A stretch of 57,750 nt of DNA from Ferruginibacter sp. GTDB lineage: Bacteria; Bacteroidota; Bacteroidia; Chitinophagales; Chitinophagaceae. The stretch is taken from contig JACMKX010000001.1 in the NCBI GenBank assembly GCA_014379905.1, positions 1 to 57,750 of the forward strand, given 5' to 3'. The position numbers and the translations under genes were made by a program. Shown here one piece after another: positions 15,658 to 24,922 of this stretch. Each line of letters opens with the position of its first letter. Positions within the stretch are counted from its first letter, which is position 1. Below the pieces are notes generated by a model. The model was not told the origin of the DNA. It made no database searches and saw nothing but the letters and a program-made list of their open reading frames with translations.

Positions 15658-16710
15658 TTATTTGTTTCCAACAATTTCAAAAAAGGTCTTTTTCTTTTTA
15701 ATAAAGTGGTCCCATACAATACTACCATTATATATTCCCGATTGAATTATTTTTTTATCCGCAACAAATAGTGATTCCTTTTGATGGAACAGTATCCATT
15801 TTATCACGTGAAAGTGGGCTTTTAGTATGGCAATAAAATATCCGCCATCACCACTGAATAATGCCTTCCATGCAGCTATTCCATCCAGCAAAAAACGAAG
15901 AGGAATTTTTTTGATACGTTCTGCAGTAGAAAGATTCTTATGTAACATAATAAGATTATTGCGGAAGTTGAGATAGGTCTTACGACTGTTCCCTTTTGGC
16001 AGCGTGCCACCCCCTACATGATAAACAACAGAAGCAGGCTGTACATAAATCTTATATCCTGATAATTTTATACGCCAGCAAAGGTCTATTTCCTCCTGGT
16101 GTGCAAAAAAATATTCATCTAATCCGCCTAGATCATGGTATACTTTTGCTTTGATAAACAACGCAGCACCACTTGCCCAAAAACATTCCTGTGCTTCATT
16201 ATACTGCCCCTTGTCTTTTTCGCAATTTTCAAATACGCGTCCTCTTGCAAAAGGGTATCCAAGGTTATCGATCCAGCCACCACTTGCGCCGGCATATTCA
16301 AATTGGGTTTTATTATCAAACGCCAGTAATTTAGGCTGGCATACTGCAATGCTTTGATCGCTTTCCATCAGGTCGATTACAGGCTCTATCCACCCCTGTG
16401 TAACTTCCACATCGCTGTTCAACAAAACATAGTAATCACTTCGTACCTGCTTTAATGCAACATTGTAACCTTTTGCAAAACCGTCATTATTATTATTTTG
16501 TAATATCTCTACCTGCGGATAGTTAGCTCTCACAAATGGAACAGAATCGTCAGCAGATGCATTGTCTGCAACAATAATTCTTTTGTTGGCATATGAACTT
16601 CCGGTAACAGAGGGTAGGAATTGCTCCAGGAATTTTTTGCCATTCCAGTTTAATATCACCACTGCTACCTCGGGCAATTTGCCGGTATTATTCTGCTGAT
16701 GATTATTCAT
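15658..16710 (-). CDS. Family 2 glycosyltransferase (rhamnosyltransferase-like)
   Basis: 350 residues, GT-A fold. VAVVILNWNGKKFLEQFLPS is the usual start. IIVADNASADDS binds the nucleotide sugar, LLNSDVEVTQGW contains the DxD-like metal site (SDV), and GGLDEYFFAHQEEIDLCWRI is the catalytic-base block of WbbL-like enzymes. A C-terminal amphipathic segment (IAAWKALFSGDGGYFIAIL) may touch the membrane. It should add a sugar to a surface polysaccharide, lipid or protein glycan. It is not in a polysaccharide cluster, so the acceptor is unknown. Confidence 0.9.
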   Translation of the reverse strand: MNNHQQNNTGKLPEVAVVILNWNGKKFLEQFLPSVTGSSYANKRIIVADNASADDSVPFVRANYPQVEILQNNNNDGFAKGYNVALKQVRSDYYVLLNSDVEVTQGWIEPVIDLMESDQSIAVCQPKLLAFDNKTQFEYAGASGGWIDNLGYPFARGRVFENCEKDKGQYNEAQECFWASGAALFIKAKVYHDLGGLDEYFFAHQEEIDLCWRIKLSGYKIYVQPASVVYHVGGGTLPKGNSRKTYLNFRNNLIMLHKNLSTAERIKKIPLRFLLDGIAAWKALFSGDGGYFIAILKAHFHVIKWILFHQKESLFVADKKIIQSGIYNGSIVWDHFIKKKKTFFEIVGNK

Positions 16711-16816
16711 GTATTCAGTACTTTCTTCATTTATACAAACATAGTTTATTTACCAATCACAGTAAAACGGGGCATCCAGGTGTTTTGGTATCCTATTTCT
16801 TTATTGCTTATTTTTA

Positions 16817-17971
16817 ATGATGTATTCTCAATTATTCAACTGGCGTACACTCCTGGCGCTGATAGCTATTATCATAGTTTCAGGAACTATTTTCTATTCT
16901 GATTTTCTGGCAAAAAAAATTGCCGCAGAAGAGAAACAAAAAGTGGAGCAATGGGTAGAAGCGGTGAAAGATGTAAGCAACCCGGCAAGCGCTCAAAATA
17001 ACCTTACCAGCAAAATATTGATAGAGAATAGCAAAGATATTCCGATGATTGCTATTACTGAAAAGGGGGAAATATATGAACATTACAATATAGATACTTC
17101 CAATGCCGGCAATACCGGTGATTTTCTGCAACAACAACTGACCGAATTCAAAACCCATGTTCAGCCTATTGTATGGAAAAATCCCTTTGACAGCACTCAA
17201 ACGAATATGCTTTATTACGGTGAATCTGCTTTGCTAAAACAAATAAGGTATTTCCCCCTGATCCAATTATTGGTTGCGGCGTTATTTATTATCATCACAT
17301 TGATAACGGTCTCTACGAGGAATAAAAGTACTCAGAACCAGGTATGGGCAGGGATGGCCAAAGAAACGGCTCACCAGTTGGGTACACCATTATCAAGTTT
17401 GCAGGGTTGGGTAGAAATGTTGAAGGAGGAAGAAGGGAATCAAAAGATAGCGAGTGAAATGAGTAAAGATGTAGACAGGCTTAAGCTGGTAAGCGATCGT
17501 TTTGGAAAGATCGGCAGCACGCCTCAACTGGAGGAAGCCAATGTAGTACAACAGGTGAAACAAATGGTGGCTTATATAAAAAGACGATCACCTGAAAAAG
17601 TAAAATTCAGTTTGACAACAAATGGAGAAGATGACATTACCGCCTTAATGAATGCTCCTTTATTTGATTGGGTGATTGAAAATCTTTTAAAAAATGCATT
17701 GGATGCTATGGAAGGTAAAGGCAGCATTGATGTAAACATAAAAAATGAAACCGCCCAGGTAGTGATTGATGTAACGGATACGGGTAAGGGCATCAGTTCA
17801 AAAAATATAGCCAATGTATTTAAACCCGGCTTCACTACAAAGAAAAGAGGCTGGGGACTGGGGCTTTCCCTTAGCAAACGTATTATTAACCAATACCACA
17901 AGGGGGAATTATTTGTGAAGAACAGCGAACCGGGAAAGGGGACAACCTTCAGAATCATATTAAAAAAATAG
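16817..17971 (+). CDS. Membrane sensor histidine kinase
   Basis: 384 residues. TM1 lies at about 10-28 and TM2 at about 148-168, flanking a periplasmic sensor loop of about 120 residues. The phosphoacceptor segment is MAKETAHQLGTPLSSLQGW with the His at about residue 190. The ATPase shows ENLLKNALDAM (N box), DTGKGISSKN (G1) and KKRGWGLGLSLSKRI (G2). No HAMP domain is obvious. No response regulator gene is adjacent, so it is an orphan kinase in this window. The signal is unknown. Confidence 0.9.
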   Translation: MMYSQLFNWRTLLALIAIIIVSGTIFYSDFLAKKIAAEEKQKVEQWVEAVKDVSNPASAQNNLTSKILIENSKDIPMIAITEKGEIYEHYNIDTSNAGNTGDFLQQQLTEFKTHVQPIVWKNPFDSTQTNMLYYGESALLKQIRYFPLIQLLVAALFIIITLITVSTRNKSTQNQVWAGMAKETAHQLGTPLSSLQGWVEMLKEEEGNQKIASEMSKDVDRLKLVSDRFGKIGSTPQLEEANVVQQVKQMVAYIKRRSPEKVKFSLTTNGEDDITALMNAPLFDWVIENLLKNALDAMEGKGSIDVNIKNETAQVVIDVTDTGKGISSKNIANVFKPGFTTKKRGWGLGLSLSKRIINQYHKGELFVKNSEPGKGTTFRIILKK

Positions 17972-18012
17972 GATCGCTATTATTTCAATTTTTTTATGCC
18001 CTGTGAAGTTTT

Positions 18013-18020
18013 TACATTTG
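18013..18020 (+). promoter_or_regulatory. TACATTTG promoter box of tRNA-Leu(GAG)
   Basis: Exact TAnnTTTG match ending 15 bp before the tRNA 5' end. Confidence 0.6.
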
Positions 18021-18035
18021 CAATTCCTCAAAAAT

Positions 18036-18119
18036 GCGGCGATGGCGAAATTGGTAGACGCACTACCTTGAGGTGGTAGCGCCTGAAAGGGTGTGGCGGT
18101 TCGAATCCGCTTTGCCGCA
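18036..18119 (+). tRNA. tRNA-Leu (anticodon GAG)
   Basis: 84 nt. Acceptor GCGGCGA/TTGCCGC (one G-U pair), discriminator A, anticodon stem CTACC/GGTAG around TTGAGGT (anticodon GAG), a long variable arm, T-arm GGCGGTTCGAATCCGCT. No CCA is encoded. It is followed by a strong terminator. Confidence 0.97.
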
Positions 18120-18123
18120 CAAA

Positions 18124-18152
18124 AAAGAGGTTCACATAGTGAACCTCTTTTT
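18124..18152 (+). terminator. Rho-independent terminator after tRNA-Leu(GAG)
   Basis: AAAGAGGTTCAC, loop ATA, GTGAACCTCTTT then TT: a perfect 12-bp stem. It may also end the minus-strand anti-sigma operon, whose stop is about 20 bp away. Confidence 0.85.
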
Positions 18153-18169
18153 AATTATGTTGTCTTAAT

Positions 18170-18943
18170 TTACAATTTCCCCATCACATACAAATCTCCT
18201 TTAGGCTGCGGATTTCCCCCGGCAGTTTCCAAAGTAACGGCGAAAGCTTCTGCCCGACCAAAACTTTTCATTTTTTGTATATGATAGTCTTTATTTTCTT
18301 TGGTAGTAATGATCATACCGCCATCAACTGGTTTGCCATCTACAAATGCCCACAACTGGTACTGTTTTCCTGCAGGTGCTTCCGGTAAATTACTCGGATC
18401 AATATATACCTCACCGGTATTTTTCATCCAGAATATTTTGGCAGCAGCTTCCGGCGCAGCCTCTTGGCCATTCAAAGAAACTGCCTGGCTGTATTTATTT
18501 TTAACAACATCCATATCACTGCTCATTACTTTCAACTCATCCCTGGCAGTAATTAGCTCCTGCCGGCTGTTTTGCAAAGCAGTATCGGCTTCTTTAAATT
18601 TATTGTAATAACTCATATTGAAGTAAACACTACCCAATAATAATAATATAGAAGCGGCAGCTGCATATTTCCAGGCCGGAGAAATACTTCTAACCAGCGC
18701 AACCTTTTTGACTTCTTCTTTGTTTAACAACTTATTAAAAATAATTTTTCTTGTATTGGCAGAAGGCTGAATAGCATGATCCATAGCATAAACTTCCAGG
18801 CCCTTTTCAATAGCCTCCAGTTCTGCTTTTACTTCCGGAAACTGTGCAGCCCATTCTGCTACCTGTGTAGCTTCCTGTGCGCTGGTGAGGCCCAGTGCGT
18901 GCATTTCCAGAATTCCGGATGATATGATATCTTGTCTTTCCAC
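18170..18943 (-). CDS. Anti-sigma factor, RskA-type C-terminal domain
   Basis: 257 residues. A cytoplasmic N-terminal helical part (about 1-85: ILEMHALGLTSAQEATQV, the usual sigma-binding start but without zinc ligands) is followed by one membrane span (about 92-108: YAAAASILLLLGSVYFN), a coiled coil (about 115-150), and a periplasmic RskA-type domain (AKIFWMKNTGEVYID, NLPEAPAGKQYQLWAFVDG). It starts 3 bp after the stop of the sigma gene, so the two are coupled. It should hold the sigma factor inactive until an envelope signal arrives. Confidence 0.9.
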   Translation of the reverse strand: MERQDIISSGILEMHALGLTSAQEATQVAEWAAQFPEVKAELEAIEKGLEVYAMDHAIQPSANTRKIIFNKLLNKEEVKKVALVRSISPAWKYAAAASILLLLGSVYFNMSYYNKFKEADTALQNSRQELITARDELKVMSSDMDVVKNKYSQAVSLNGQEAAPEAAAKIFWMKNTGEVYIDPSNLPEAPAGKQYQLWAFVDGKPVDGGMIITTKENKDYHIQKMKSFGRAEAFAVTLETAGGNPQPKGDLYVMGKL

Positions 18944-18946
18944 TAT

Positions 18947-19489
18947 TTAAGTCATCATTTTTCTTAGTTCCATAATTGCTGTGCGCATTCTTGTTTTTAC
19001 AGTACCCAACGGAATGCCCATTTCTTTCGAAATTTCTTCCTGTGTGTAGCCGGCGAAATAAGCCAGGTCAATCAGGCTTTTATATTCAGGTTTCAAAGCA
19101 GCCAACTGTTTATTTAATCCTATCCCGTCAAATTTAGTAACCGCGTCTTTGGTTTGATAGTTGGTAACCGAAGATTCATTTTGCGAGATCTTCTGTTGTT
19201 TCTTATAACCTTTGCTTCTTAACGTATCTATTGTAAGATTCCGGGTAATGTTTACCATCCAGGTAAATAATCTCCCTTTACCGGAATCATATTGCTTAAA
19301 ATTATTCCAGATGCGAATGAACGCTTCCTGTAAAATATCTTCTGAGAGTTGTGTGTCGTCCACCATACGGTGAATTACACCGTTGAGCGCAGCAGCGTAG
19401 TTATCGTACAGGTACGAAAACGCTGATTGGTCCTGCATCTGCAGCTGGTACACCAGTTCCTCTTCGCTATATTTTTGAAACTCGGGCAA
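18947..19489 (-). CDS. RNA polymerase ECF sigma factor (SigK-like)
   Basis: 180 residues. Region 2 is AFSYLYDNYAAALNGVIHRM through DILQEAFIRIWNNFKQYDSG and LFTWMVNITRNLTIDTLRSK (promoter melting). Region 4 is the C-terminal HTH: ALKPEYKSLIDLAYFAGYT, QEEISKEMGIPLGTVKTRMR. It is followed directly by its anti-sigma gene. The target promoter is not evident. Its own upstream region lacks a clean TAnnTTTG, which would fit autoregulation, but that is only suggestive. Confidence 0.93.
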   Translation of the reverse strand: MPEFQKYSEEELVYQLQMQDQSAFSYLYDNYAAALNGVIHRMVDDTQLSEDILQEAFIRIWNNFKQYDSGKGRLFTWMVNITRNLTIDTLRSKGYKKQQKISQNESSVTNYQTKDAVTKFDGIGLNKQLAALKPEYKSLIDLAYFAGYTQEEISKEMGIPLGTVKTRMRTAIMELRKMMT

Positions 19490-19621
19490 GTTGGTTGTTC
19501 AAATGTTTTTCTAAATATATGCGATTTCCATCAATTTGGAATACATATCACTTACGAGAACACAATAATGATGGTTTTTTTACAAATGAAATTAAGGTAA
19601 ATTTTTATTGGCTCTTTTTGT

Positions 19622-20242
19622 TTAGGGAATTTTTACTACGTCATACACGGGACTAAACAAATACCATTTGCCCGTTGCCAGCTCCTGGCATTTAAATCTT
19701 TTCCTGATTTTATCTCCTTTGCTAAAAATTCTCTTCCCTTTTATTTCAAATAAACTTCCGGCAGGCAATTGTTCCAGTAAAAAATAACCTTCTTTTACCG
19801 GGTCATAATTTTTTAAAACCCGCAGCAACTTTTCATCGGCGCAGCTGCTGGCGGCAGGATTTTGCAGGGAATGGGCGAGGGTGGCGGCAATATCTGCCGG
19901 AAAAACTTTTTGTTTCAGGAACCGGGCAAGTATATTTCCAAATGCCGCTTTCCATTCTGTACCATGTGCCTGCACCCGGTGTCCAAAACGTTCATAGGTA
20001 AACAGGTGTGCCAGCTCGTGGAGCAATGTAATCAGGAAAGAATATTTATTGAGATTACCATTTACGCTGATGCGATGATTTTTACCTGCATGCGCATGAC
20101 GGTAATCGCCTAGTATTGATTGGCGTGCACGGGTAACCGTTAGCTGAACTTTGTAGTGCCGGATATAATACATCACCCCTTCAAAACTTTCTTCGGGTAT
20201 GTATTGTTTAAGCTGATGAAAAGGGACTTTTTCTTTAGGCAT
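19622..20242 (-). CDS. SprT-like zinc metalloprotease-domain protein
   Basis: 206 residues. Central HELAHLFTYERFGHRVQAHG holds the HExxH zinc motif plus a downstream His, as in SprT/Spartan-like domains. It is preceded by ISVNGNLNKYSFLITLL and followed by EWKAAFGNILARFL. The C-terminus is beta-rich (FEIKGKRIFSKGDKIRKRF) and ends in a QELATGKWYLFSP strand. It should be cytosolic and protease-like. Its start overlaps the membrane-protein stop by 8 bp, so it is translated with the bactofilin/AtpZ operon. In related genomes I would expect atpB at this position. Confidence 0.85.
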   Translation of the reverse strand: MPKEKVPFHQLKQYIPEESFEGVMYYIRHYKVQLTVTRARQSILGDYRHAHAGKNHRISVNGNLNKYSFLITLLHELAHLFTYERFGHRVQAHGTEWKAAFGNILARFLKQKVFPADIAATLAHSLQNPAASSCADEKLLRVLKNYDPVKEGYFLLEQLPAGSLFEIKGKRIFSKGDKIRKRFKCQELATGKWYLFSPVYDVVKIP

Positions 20243-20630
20243 TGCTGCGGTTATTCAACCTCATAATAGTACCTGCTTCTACAGCAAGGTAAATAAGGTA
20301 AATAAATAAACTTATAAAAACTGCTTTCTTATTGTATTCGGGCCCTGTAAGGGTTACATAAGCAATCACGGCTATGGCACAAACAAACATTTTTATCATC
20401 ATACCTGCAATAACCGTTCTTACAAAAACATTTGCATTGCTGTGACCAAGGGCTTTTTTCTGGGTAAAAAAAACAACCAGGTTCAGCAGGAAGAATATCC
20501 CGTTGGCAGCCAATAATACAGTTGTATCAACATTCTTTTTTTCGAGGGAGGATGAAAAAACGACGATGATACCTGATAAGATGGCAAAAATAGAAAACAG
20601 GGGCAAAATAAAACGGTTGGAAGCATTCAT
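20235..20630 (-). CDS. Four-span membrane protein of the AtpZ/bactofilin operon
   Basis: 131 residues with four hydrophobic segments (about 7-25, 36-54, 68-88 and 101-122), resembling small AtpI-type proteins that sit in front of ATP synthase genes. It overlaps the AtpZ stop by 4 bp and the SprT start by 8 bp. An ATP-synthase assembly role is inferred from position. I see no catalytic motif. Confidence 0.72.
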   Translation of the reverse strand: MNASNRFILPLFSIFAILSGIIVVFSSSLEKKNVDTTVLLAANGIFFLLNLVVFFTQKKALGHSNANVFVRTVIAGMMIKMFVCAIAVIAYVTLTGPEYNKKAVFISLFIYLIYLAVEAGTIMRLNNRSNA

Positions 20631-20833
20631 TTTTTGGTGGAAGTGTCTTTAATGATCTTAATAATAATACCTGTAATGATCAGCAAAGGTAACAACCATA
20701 CGGCTAATGGCGTTTCAAACTTCAGCCATTTATCTATTTGCATACCGCCATATACTGCAATAGCAATGGCCACTAAAAACTGAGTGGCCATTCCTGCATA
20801 TCTTAATAAAAACCTGTTATCGCTCTTATTCAT
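20627..20833 (-). CDS. AtpZ/AtpI family protein
   Basis: 68 residues, two membrane spans (MATQFLVAIAIAVYGGMQID and AVWLLPLLIITGIIIKIIKD), with GGMQIDKWLKFETPLA between them matching the AtpZ/AtpI pattern. Family members sit upstream of F0F1 ATP synthase genes and help c-ring assembly or magnesium supply. It overlaps the bactofilin stop by 8 bp. No atp structural gene is in the window. Confidence 0.85.
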   Translation of the reverse strand: MNKSDNRFLLRYAGMATQFLVAIAIAVYGGMQIDKWLKFETPLAVWLLPLLIITGIIIKIIKDTSTKK

Positions 20834-21230
20834 TTACAACTATACCCATTTCTGGTTTAAGTTCAACAATATTTGCTCCCATATGGCACTGGCCGTTAAA
20901 GCTTACCGTAGGCTCAATAAATAGTTTTGCTGTATGAATGTCACCACTCACCGCTGCATTGCCTTTTAAATGTAATAATTCCAGGGTATTAATGTTTCCA
21001 TTTACCTGCCCGTTTATATCGGCTTCCCGGCAATGAATATCGCCTTCCACTAGGCCATCGGCACCTATTAAAATTTTGGCCTTGCTGTAAACATTGCCTT
21101 TTACTGTGCCGTCAATGCGGATATCGGCTTCGGCTTCAATATTACCTGTTATAACATTTCCTGCACCGATAATGCTTGCAGAAAATGATTCTGCATGCAA
21201 TTTTTTGTTGTGTTGTTTTGGTTTGAACAT
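20826..21230 (-). CDS. Bactofilin (polymer-forming cytoskeletal protein)
   Basis: 134 residues. The central domain is a right-handed beta-helix of hydrophobic repeats: GNVITGNIEAEADIRIDGTV, GNVYSKAKILIGADGLVEGD, NGQVNGNINTLELLHLKG. Bactofilins form membrane-associated filaments that organise envelope proteins and cell-wall enzymes. It follows, after 74 bp, a membrane protein related to M23 peptidases, a pairing typical of Bacteroidota, and is coupled downstream to AtpZ. Confidence 0.92.
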   Translation of the reverse strand: MFKPKQHNKKLHAESFSASIIGAGNVITGNIEAEADIRIDGTVKGNVYSKAKILIGADGLVEGDIHCREADINGQVNGNINTLELLHLKGNAAVSGDIHTAKLFIEPTVSFNGQCHMGANIVELKPEMGIVVNE

Positions 21231-21304
21231 GGTTTTTCGAGGTGTTTTGGTTATAGATATAGGTCAGCATAAAGATATACAACGAAAATTACTACATTTT
21301 ATTT

Positions 21305-21703
21305 TCAATCATCGGATTCTTCCGGTTTTGGGATATTTAAAGCCACCGTGTCTAATTTAGGCACTGTTCCGGTTAAAACCTTCTGTATATTATCAAAATA
21401 TTGCTGGTGATATTTAAGTGCCTGCTCCATTGAATCTGTCCGTATTTTAAGGATGCGGTATTCCTTAACCTGTTTCGCATCCCCAAAACCAACACCCGGA
21501 AGGTAGTATTTTAAGGGGGTAAAAATAATAAGCGAAGTCGTTAAAGCTATCATTATTATAAAAAGAGAACTAAATGCAATGTAAACACTCAGCCTGTTTA
21601 GCTTAAACTTTACAACTTCTTCATAAGTATCCTCATTCATTATTACCAGCCGGTAATGATTGCGAAGCCTTTTAAGCGTGTTTACCGATTCTTCTTTGGC
21701 CAT
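21305..21703 (-). CDS. M23-peptidase-type N-terminal membrane protein lacking the peptidase domain
   Basis: 132 residues. The start (TLKRLRNHYRLVIMNEDTYE), the single membrane span (about 40-62, ending IIFTPLKYYLPG) and the following ILKIRTDSMEQALKYHQQYF ... IQKVLTG are what I expect in the N-terminal half of the M23 metallopeptidase that precedes bactofilin in many Bacteroidota. The LytM/M23 zinc domain (HxxxD ... HxH) is absent: the frame stops after LDTVALNIPKPEESDD and only 74 bp separate it from bactofilin. It may be a natural short form acting as a bactofilin anchor, or a decayed gene. Confidence 0.7.
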   Translation of the reverse strand: MAKEESVNTLKRLRNHYRLVIMNEDTYEEVVKFKLNRLSVYIAFSSLFIIMIALTTSLIIFTPLKYYLPGVGFGDAKQVKEYRILKIRTDSMEQALKYHQQYFDNIQKVLTGTVPKLDTVALNIPKPEESDD

Positions 21704-21913
21704 TTTTGAATTTTAAAGCTTAAAATTAGCAAAGAGCAACCAATGTAATGCATATAAACCTAACTAATATGTTGGAGTAAGATATAGATTTTTAACATAA
21801 TAAAATCATCCCGGACATTGAAATTAATATCTTAATATAAAGCCAGCTAAATTTGAGGTTGATATTGCCAAAAAACACCGATATTTAACCGTATTTAAAT
21901 CACCGCCATCTAC

Positions 21914-24883
21914 ATGTTGAAAACGAGATTTCTTTTTGTGCTGCAATTGATAACCGGTTGCATTATTTCCAATACTGTGATTGCCCAGCCAACATGGACC
22001 ATGGATCCGTTTGGCAAAGAGAAAAAACCGGAGCAATATGAGGAGAAAAAGCTTGCTTCTGAAAAAACGGGGGAAAAGAAGTTTACAAAACTCCGCAGGT
22101 TTACCCAAAATACTACCACGCATTATAATTATTTTTTCAACGCTAATAATAAGATCAATGCGGTAATAGAAAGGGCTAAAATGTCGCATAAAGATGACTT
22201 TACCCGCCTGCTAAGTTTTTACCCTTACACGCTCGAAAATACCGCCGCACAAAAAACAGAACTCGATTCTGTAATTTTTAAAGCTACAGGAGGAATACTC
22301 CTGCACGATTTGCGCAGTGATTGGGTAGATAATATGTACCTGCTTATCGGCAAAGCCTATTACCTGCGCAATGAAATGGATTCTGCAGCTATGACCTTCC
22401 AGTTCATTAACTATAATTTATTTCCACGCAAAAAAAATGAGGATGACAGCCGGATAGTAGGAACAAATAATGCGCCGGGTACGGGTGGGCTTTCTATCGC
22501 CAATGCCGAAAAAAGAAATTTTGTAAATAAACTGATGTCGCGTCCGCCCAGCCGCAATGACGCCTTGGTATGGCTGGCCCGCACCTTTACCGCCCAGGAA
22601 GAATACGGCGATGCTGCCGGGTTGATCAATATTTTACGCAATGATCCTAACCTGCCGGTAAGGCTTCAAAATGATCTTTCCGAAGTAACCGCCTACTGGT
22701 TTTTTGCACAAAATAATTACGACAGTGCCGCGTTCCACCTCGATAGAGGGCTGACGGCCGCTAGCAGTAATCAGGACCAGAGCCGCTGGGAATTTTTACT
22801 GGCACAGATGAATGAAAAGACAGGTAATTATGATGCAGCTTCAGCTTATTATGCAAAAGCTGCCAAACATACAGTAGACCCGGTGATGGAAATTTTTGCC
22901 AATCTAAATGATGCAAAAATGATGCGCGACAAAGGTGATCCGAAACAACTCGATGCCAGTATTGCCAACCTGCTTCGCATGGCAAAAAAAGATAAGTATG
23001 ATGCCTACCGTGATATCATTTATTATTCTGCTGCGCAGATCAGTCTTCAAAAACCTGACACCATTAGCAGCATTGGATTTCTTACAAAATCATTAAAGTA
23101 CAATACTGTTAATGCCGAATACCGCAGCAATAGTTTTTTAGACCTGGCCAATATCGCCTACAACCAACAACGTTTTAAGGATGCGTATTCTTTTTACGAT
23201 AGCCTGCAGGTGGATGAATTGAAAGACAGCATTGCAAGAATAGCGCTGAATGAAAGAAAACAATCCCTGGCAAAACTGGTACAGCATATTGATGCGGTAG
23301 AACTGCAGGATAGTTTACAAAGAATTGCGGCTATGCCGGAAGCAGAGCGGGAGGCTTATGTAAAAAAAATATTGAGAAACTTAAGAAAAGAGCAGGGGCT
23401 TAAAGAAGAAGATGCATCTGCCGGAACCGCCCCCATCACTTTCGCAAATAATAAGCAGGAGCCTGTTGACCTGTTTCAGCCGGGCAAAGGAGAATGGTAT
23501 TTTTATAACAACAATGCCCGTGGAAAAGGGTACGGAGAATTTATCACCAGGTGGGGTAAAAGACCCAATGCTGATAACTGGAGGCGTTTAAAAGCAGTCA
23601 ATACAGGTACAGTAAAAAATCCCGGTGTAGATCTGGGCAACCCGGATGCCCCTTCAACAAAGCCAGGTGAGGAAGCGGCAGTTATCGGCGAACTTTCTGT
23701 AGCATCCTTACTATTAAATCTTCCGCTAACTGCGGAAAAACTAGACAGCAGCAATAAAATAATAGCTTCCAACATGCTGGACAAAGCCAAAGTGTTCCAG
23801 AATGATATGCAGGAATACCAGATGGCCATTAATGCATATGATGATTACCTGGAAAAATTTCCAAATGCTCCCGGTGAAGCGGATGCATTGCTTGGCCTGT
23901 ATTATTGCCATTCCAAACTCGGCAATGTGGCCCAGGCAGCACAGTATAAAGATATGCTCACTAAAATGCATGCTGATACAGATGCGGCTAAACTGGTTAC
24001 GAATCCTTCTTTGCTCAATCCAAATATTAAATCCCCGGAAGCCACCAATCGTTACCAGGGTATTTATGATATGTTCATAGAAGGAAAGTTTGTAGAAGCA
24101 ATAGATGCAAAGAAAAAAGCCGATAGTGTATATGGTTCCAATTACTGGACGCCGCAATTATTGTACATAGAAGCTGTGTATCATATTCGTGAAAAGAACG
24201 ACAGCATGGCAATAGGGGTTTTGCAGCAATTGTCAGAACTGTATCCTGAATCTCCCTTAAAAGAAAAAGCAGCCACTTTGATCGAAGTATTGGGCCGAAG
24301 AGCACAAATTGAAGAATACCTCACAAAGCTGGAAGTAACAAGGGCAGAGGAAGAAAGGATCGTTGTAGCAGATGATAAACCTGCTGTTATAAACACGCCC
24401 GTTGTGCCTGAGGCTGTGATAACAAAACCAGTTCAGACCAGCATTATTAAACCGCTTAAAAGCGATTCATCGGCTGCAGTAAAACCAATAGCCACAATAG
24501 CCGGCTTTGTATTAAGACCTGAAACGCCACATTACGTAATGATGATACTTACCAAAGTAGATTACGTGTATGTGAATGAAGCCAGAACTGCATTTACCCG
24601 TTTTAATAAAGGAAATTACCTGTTGCAAAATGTGGAAGTAGTAAAAGATGCCTTAGATGCAGACAGGGCTTTGCTGTTGTTTTCAAAATTTGATGACGCA
24701 GAATCGGCATTAAAATATTTCGATAAAGTTAAAAAAGCAGCGCCCACACAGGTATCCTGGTTACCTGCCAACAAATACTCATTCATCATCATTTCGCCGG
24801 AAAATCTGCAGGAACTTAAAGCAAATAAGGACCTGGATGGCTACAAAAAGATCCTGAATGATAATTTCGGGAACAGATTTTGA
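21914..24883 (+). CDS. porW: Type IX secretion component PorW/SprE-like lipoprotein (TPR protein)
   Basis: 989 residues. A signal peptide with a plausible lipobox (QLITGC, Cys16) precedes a region conserved in SprE/PorW (FTQNTTTHYNYFFNANNKIN, SHKDDFTRLLSFYPY, DLRSDWVDNMYLLIGKAYYL, MTFQFINYN). A long chain of helical tetratricopeptide-like repeats follows. A second set of helices (about 650-800) carries beam-like repeats such as FQNDMQEYQMAINAYDDYLE. The C-terminus is beta-rich (PHYVMMILTKVDYVYVNEAR), as in SprE. This outer-membrane lipoprotein links the type IX motor to the PorKN ring and gliding machinery in studied species. Followed by PBP1A after 40 bp. Confidence 0.87.
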   Translation: MLKTRFLFVLQLITGCIISNTVIAQPTWTMDPFGKEKKPEQYEEKKLASEKTGEKKFTKLRRFTQNTTTHYNYFFNANNKINAVIERAKMSHKDDFTRLLSFYPYTLENTAAQKTELDSVIFKATGGILLHDLRSDWVDNMYLLIGKAYYLRNEMDSAAMTFQFINYNLFPRKKNEDDSRIVGTNNAPGTGGLSIANAEKRNFVNKLMSRPPSRNDALVWLARTFTAQEEYGDAAGLINILRNDPNLPVRLQNDLSEVTAYWFFAQNNYDSAAFHLDRGLTAASSNQDQSRWEFLLAQMNEKTGNYDAASAYYAKAAKHTVDPVMEIFANLNDAKMMRDKGDPKQLDASIANLLRMAKKDKYDAYRDIIYYSAAQISLQKPDTISSIGFLTKSLKYNTVNAEYRSNSFLDLANIAYNQQRFKDAYSFYDSLQVDELKDSIARIALNERKQSLAKLVQHIDAVELQDSLQRIAAMPEAEREAYVKKILRNLRKEQGLKEEDASAGTAPITFANNKQEPVDLFQPGKGEWYFYNNNARGKGYGEFITRWGKRPNADNWRRLKAVNTGTVKNPGVDLGNPDAPSTKPGEEAAVIGELSVASLLLNLPLTAEKLDSSNKIIASNMLDKAKVFQNDMQEYQMAINAYDDYLEKFPNAPGEADALLGLYYCHSKLGNVAQAAQYKDMLTKMHADTDAAKLVTNPSLLNPNIKSPEATNRYQGIYDMFIEGKFVEAIDAKKKADSVYGSNYWTPQLLYIEAVYHIREKNDSMAIGVLQQLSELYPESPLKEKAATLIEVLGRRAQIEEYLTKLEVTRAEEERIVVADDKPAVINTPVVPEAVITKPVQTSIIKPLKSDSSAAVKPIATIAGFVLRPETPHYVMMILTKVDYVYVNEARTAFTRFNKGNYLLQNVEVVKDALDADRALLLFSKFDDAESALKYFDKVKKAAPTQVSWLPANKYSFIIISPENLQELKANKDLDGYKKILNDNFGNRF

Positions 24884-24922
24884 TAAAGGGATCCTGCTTT
24901 AAATACATAACCCAATCATTAC

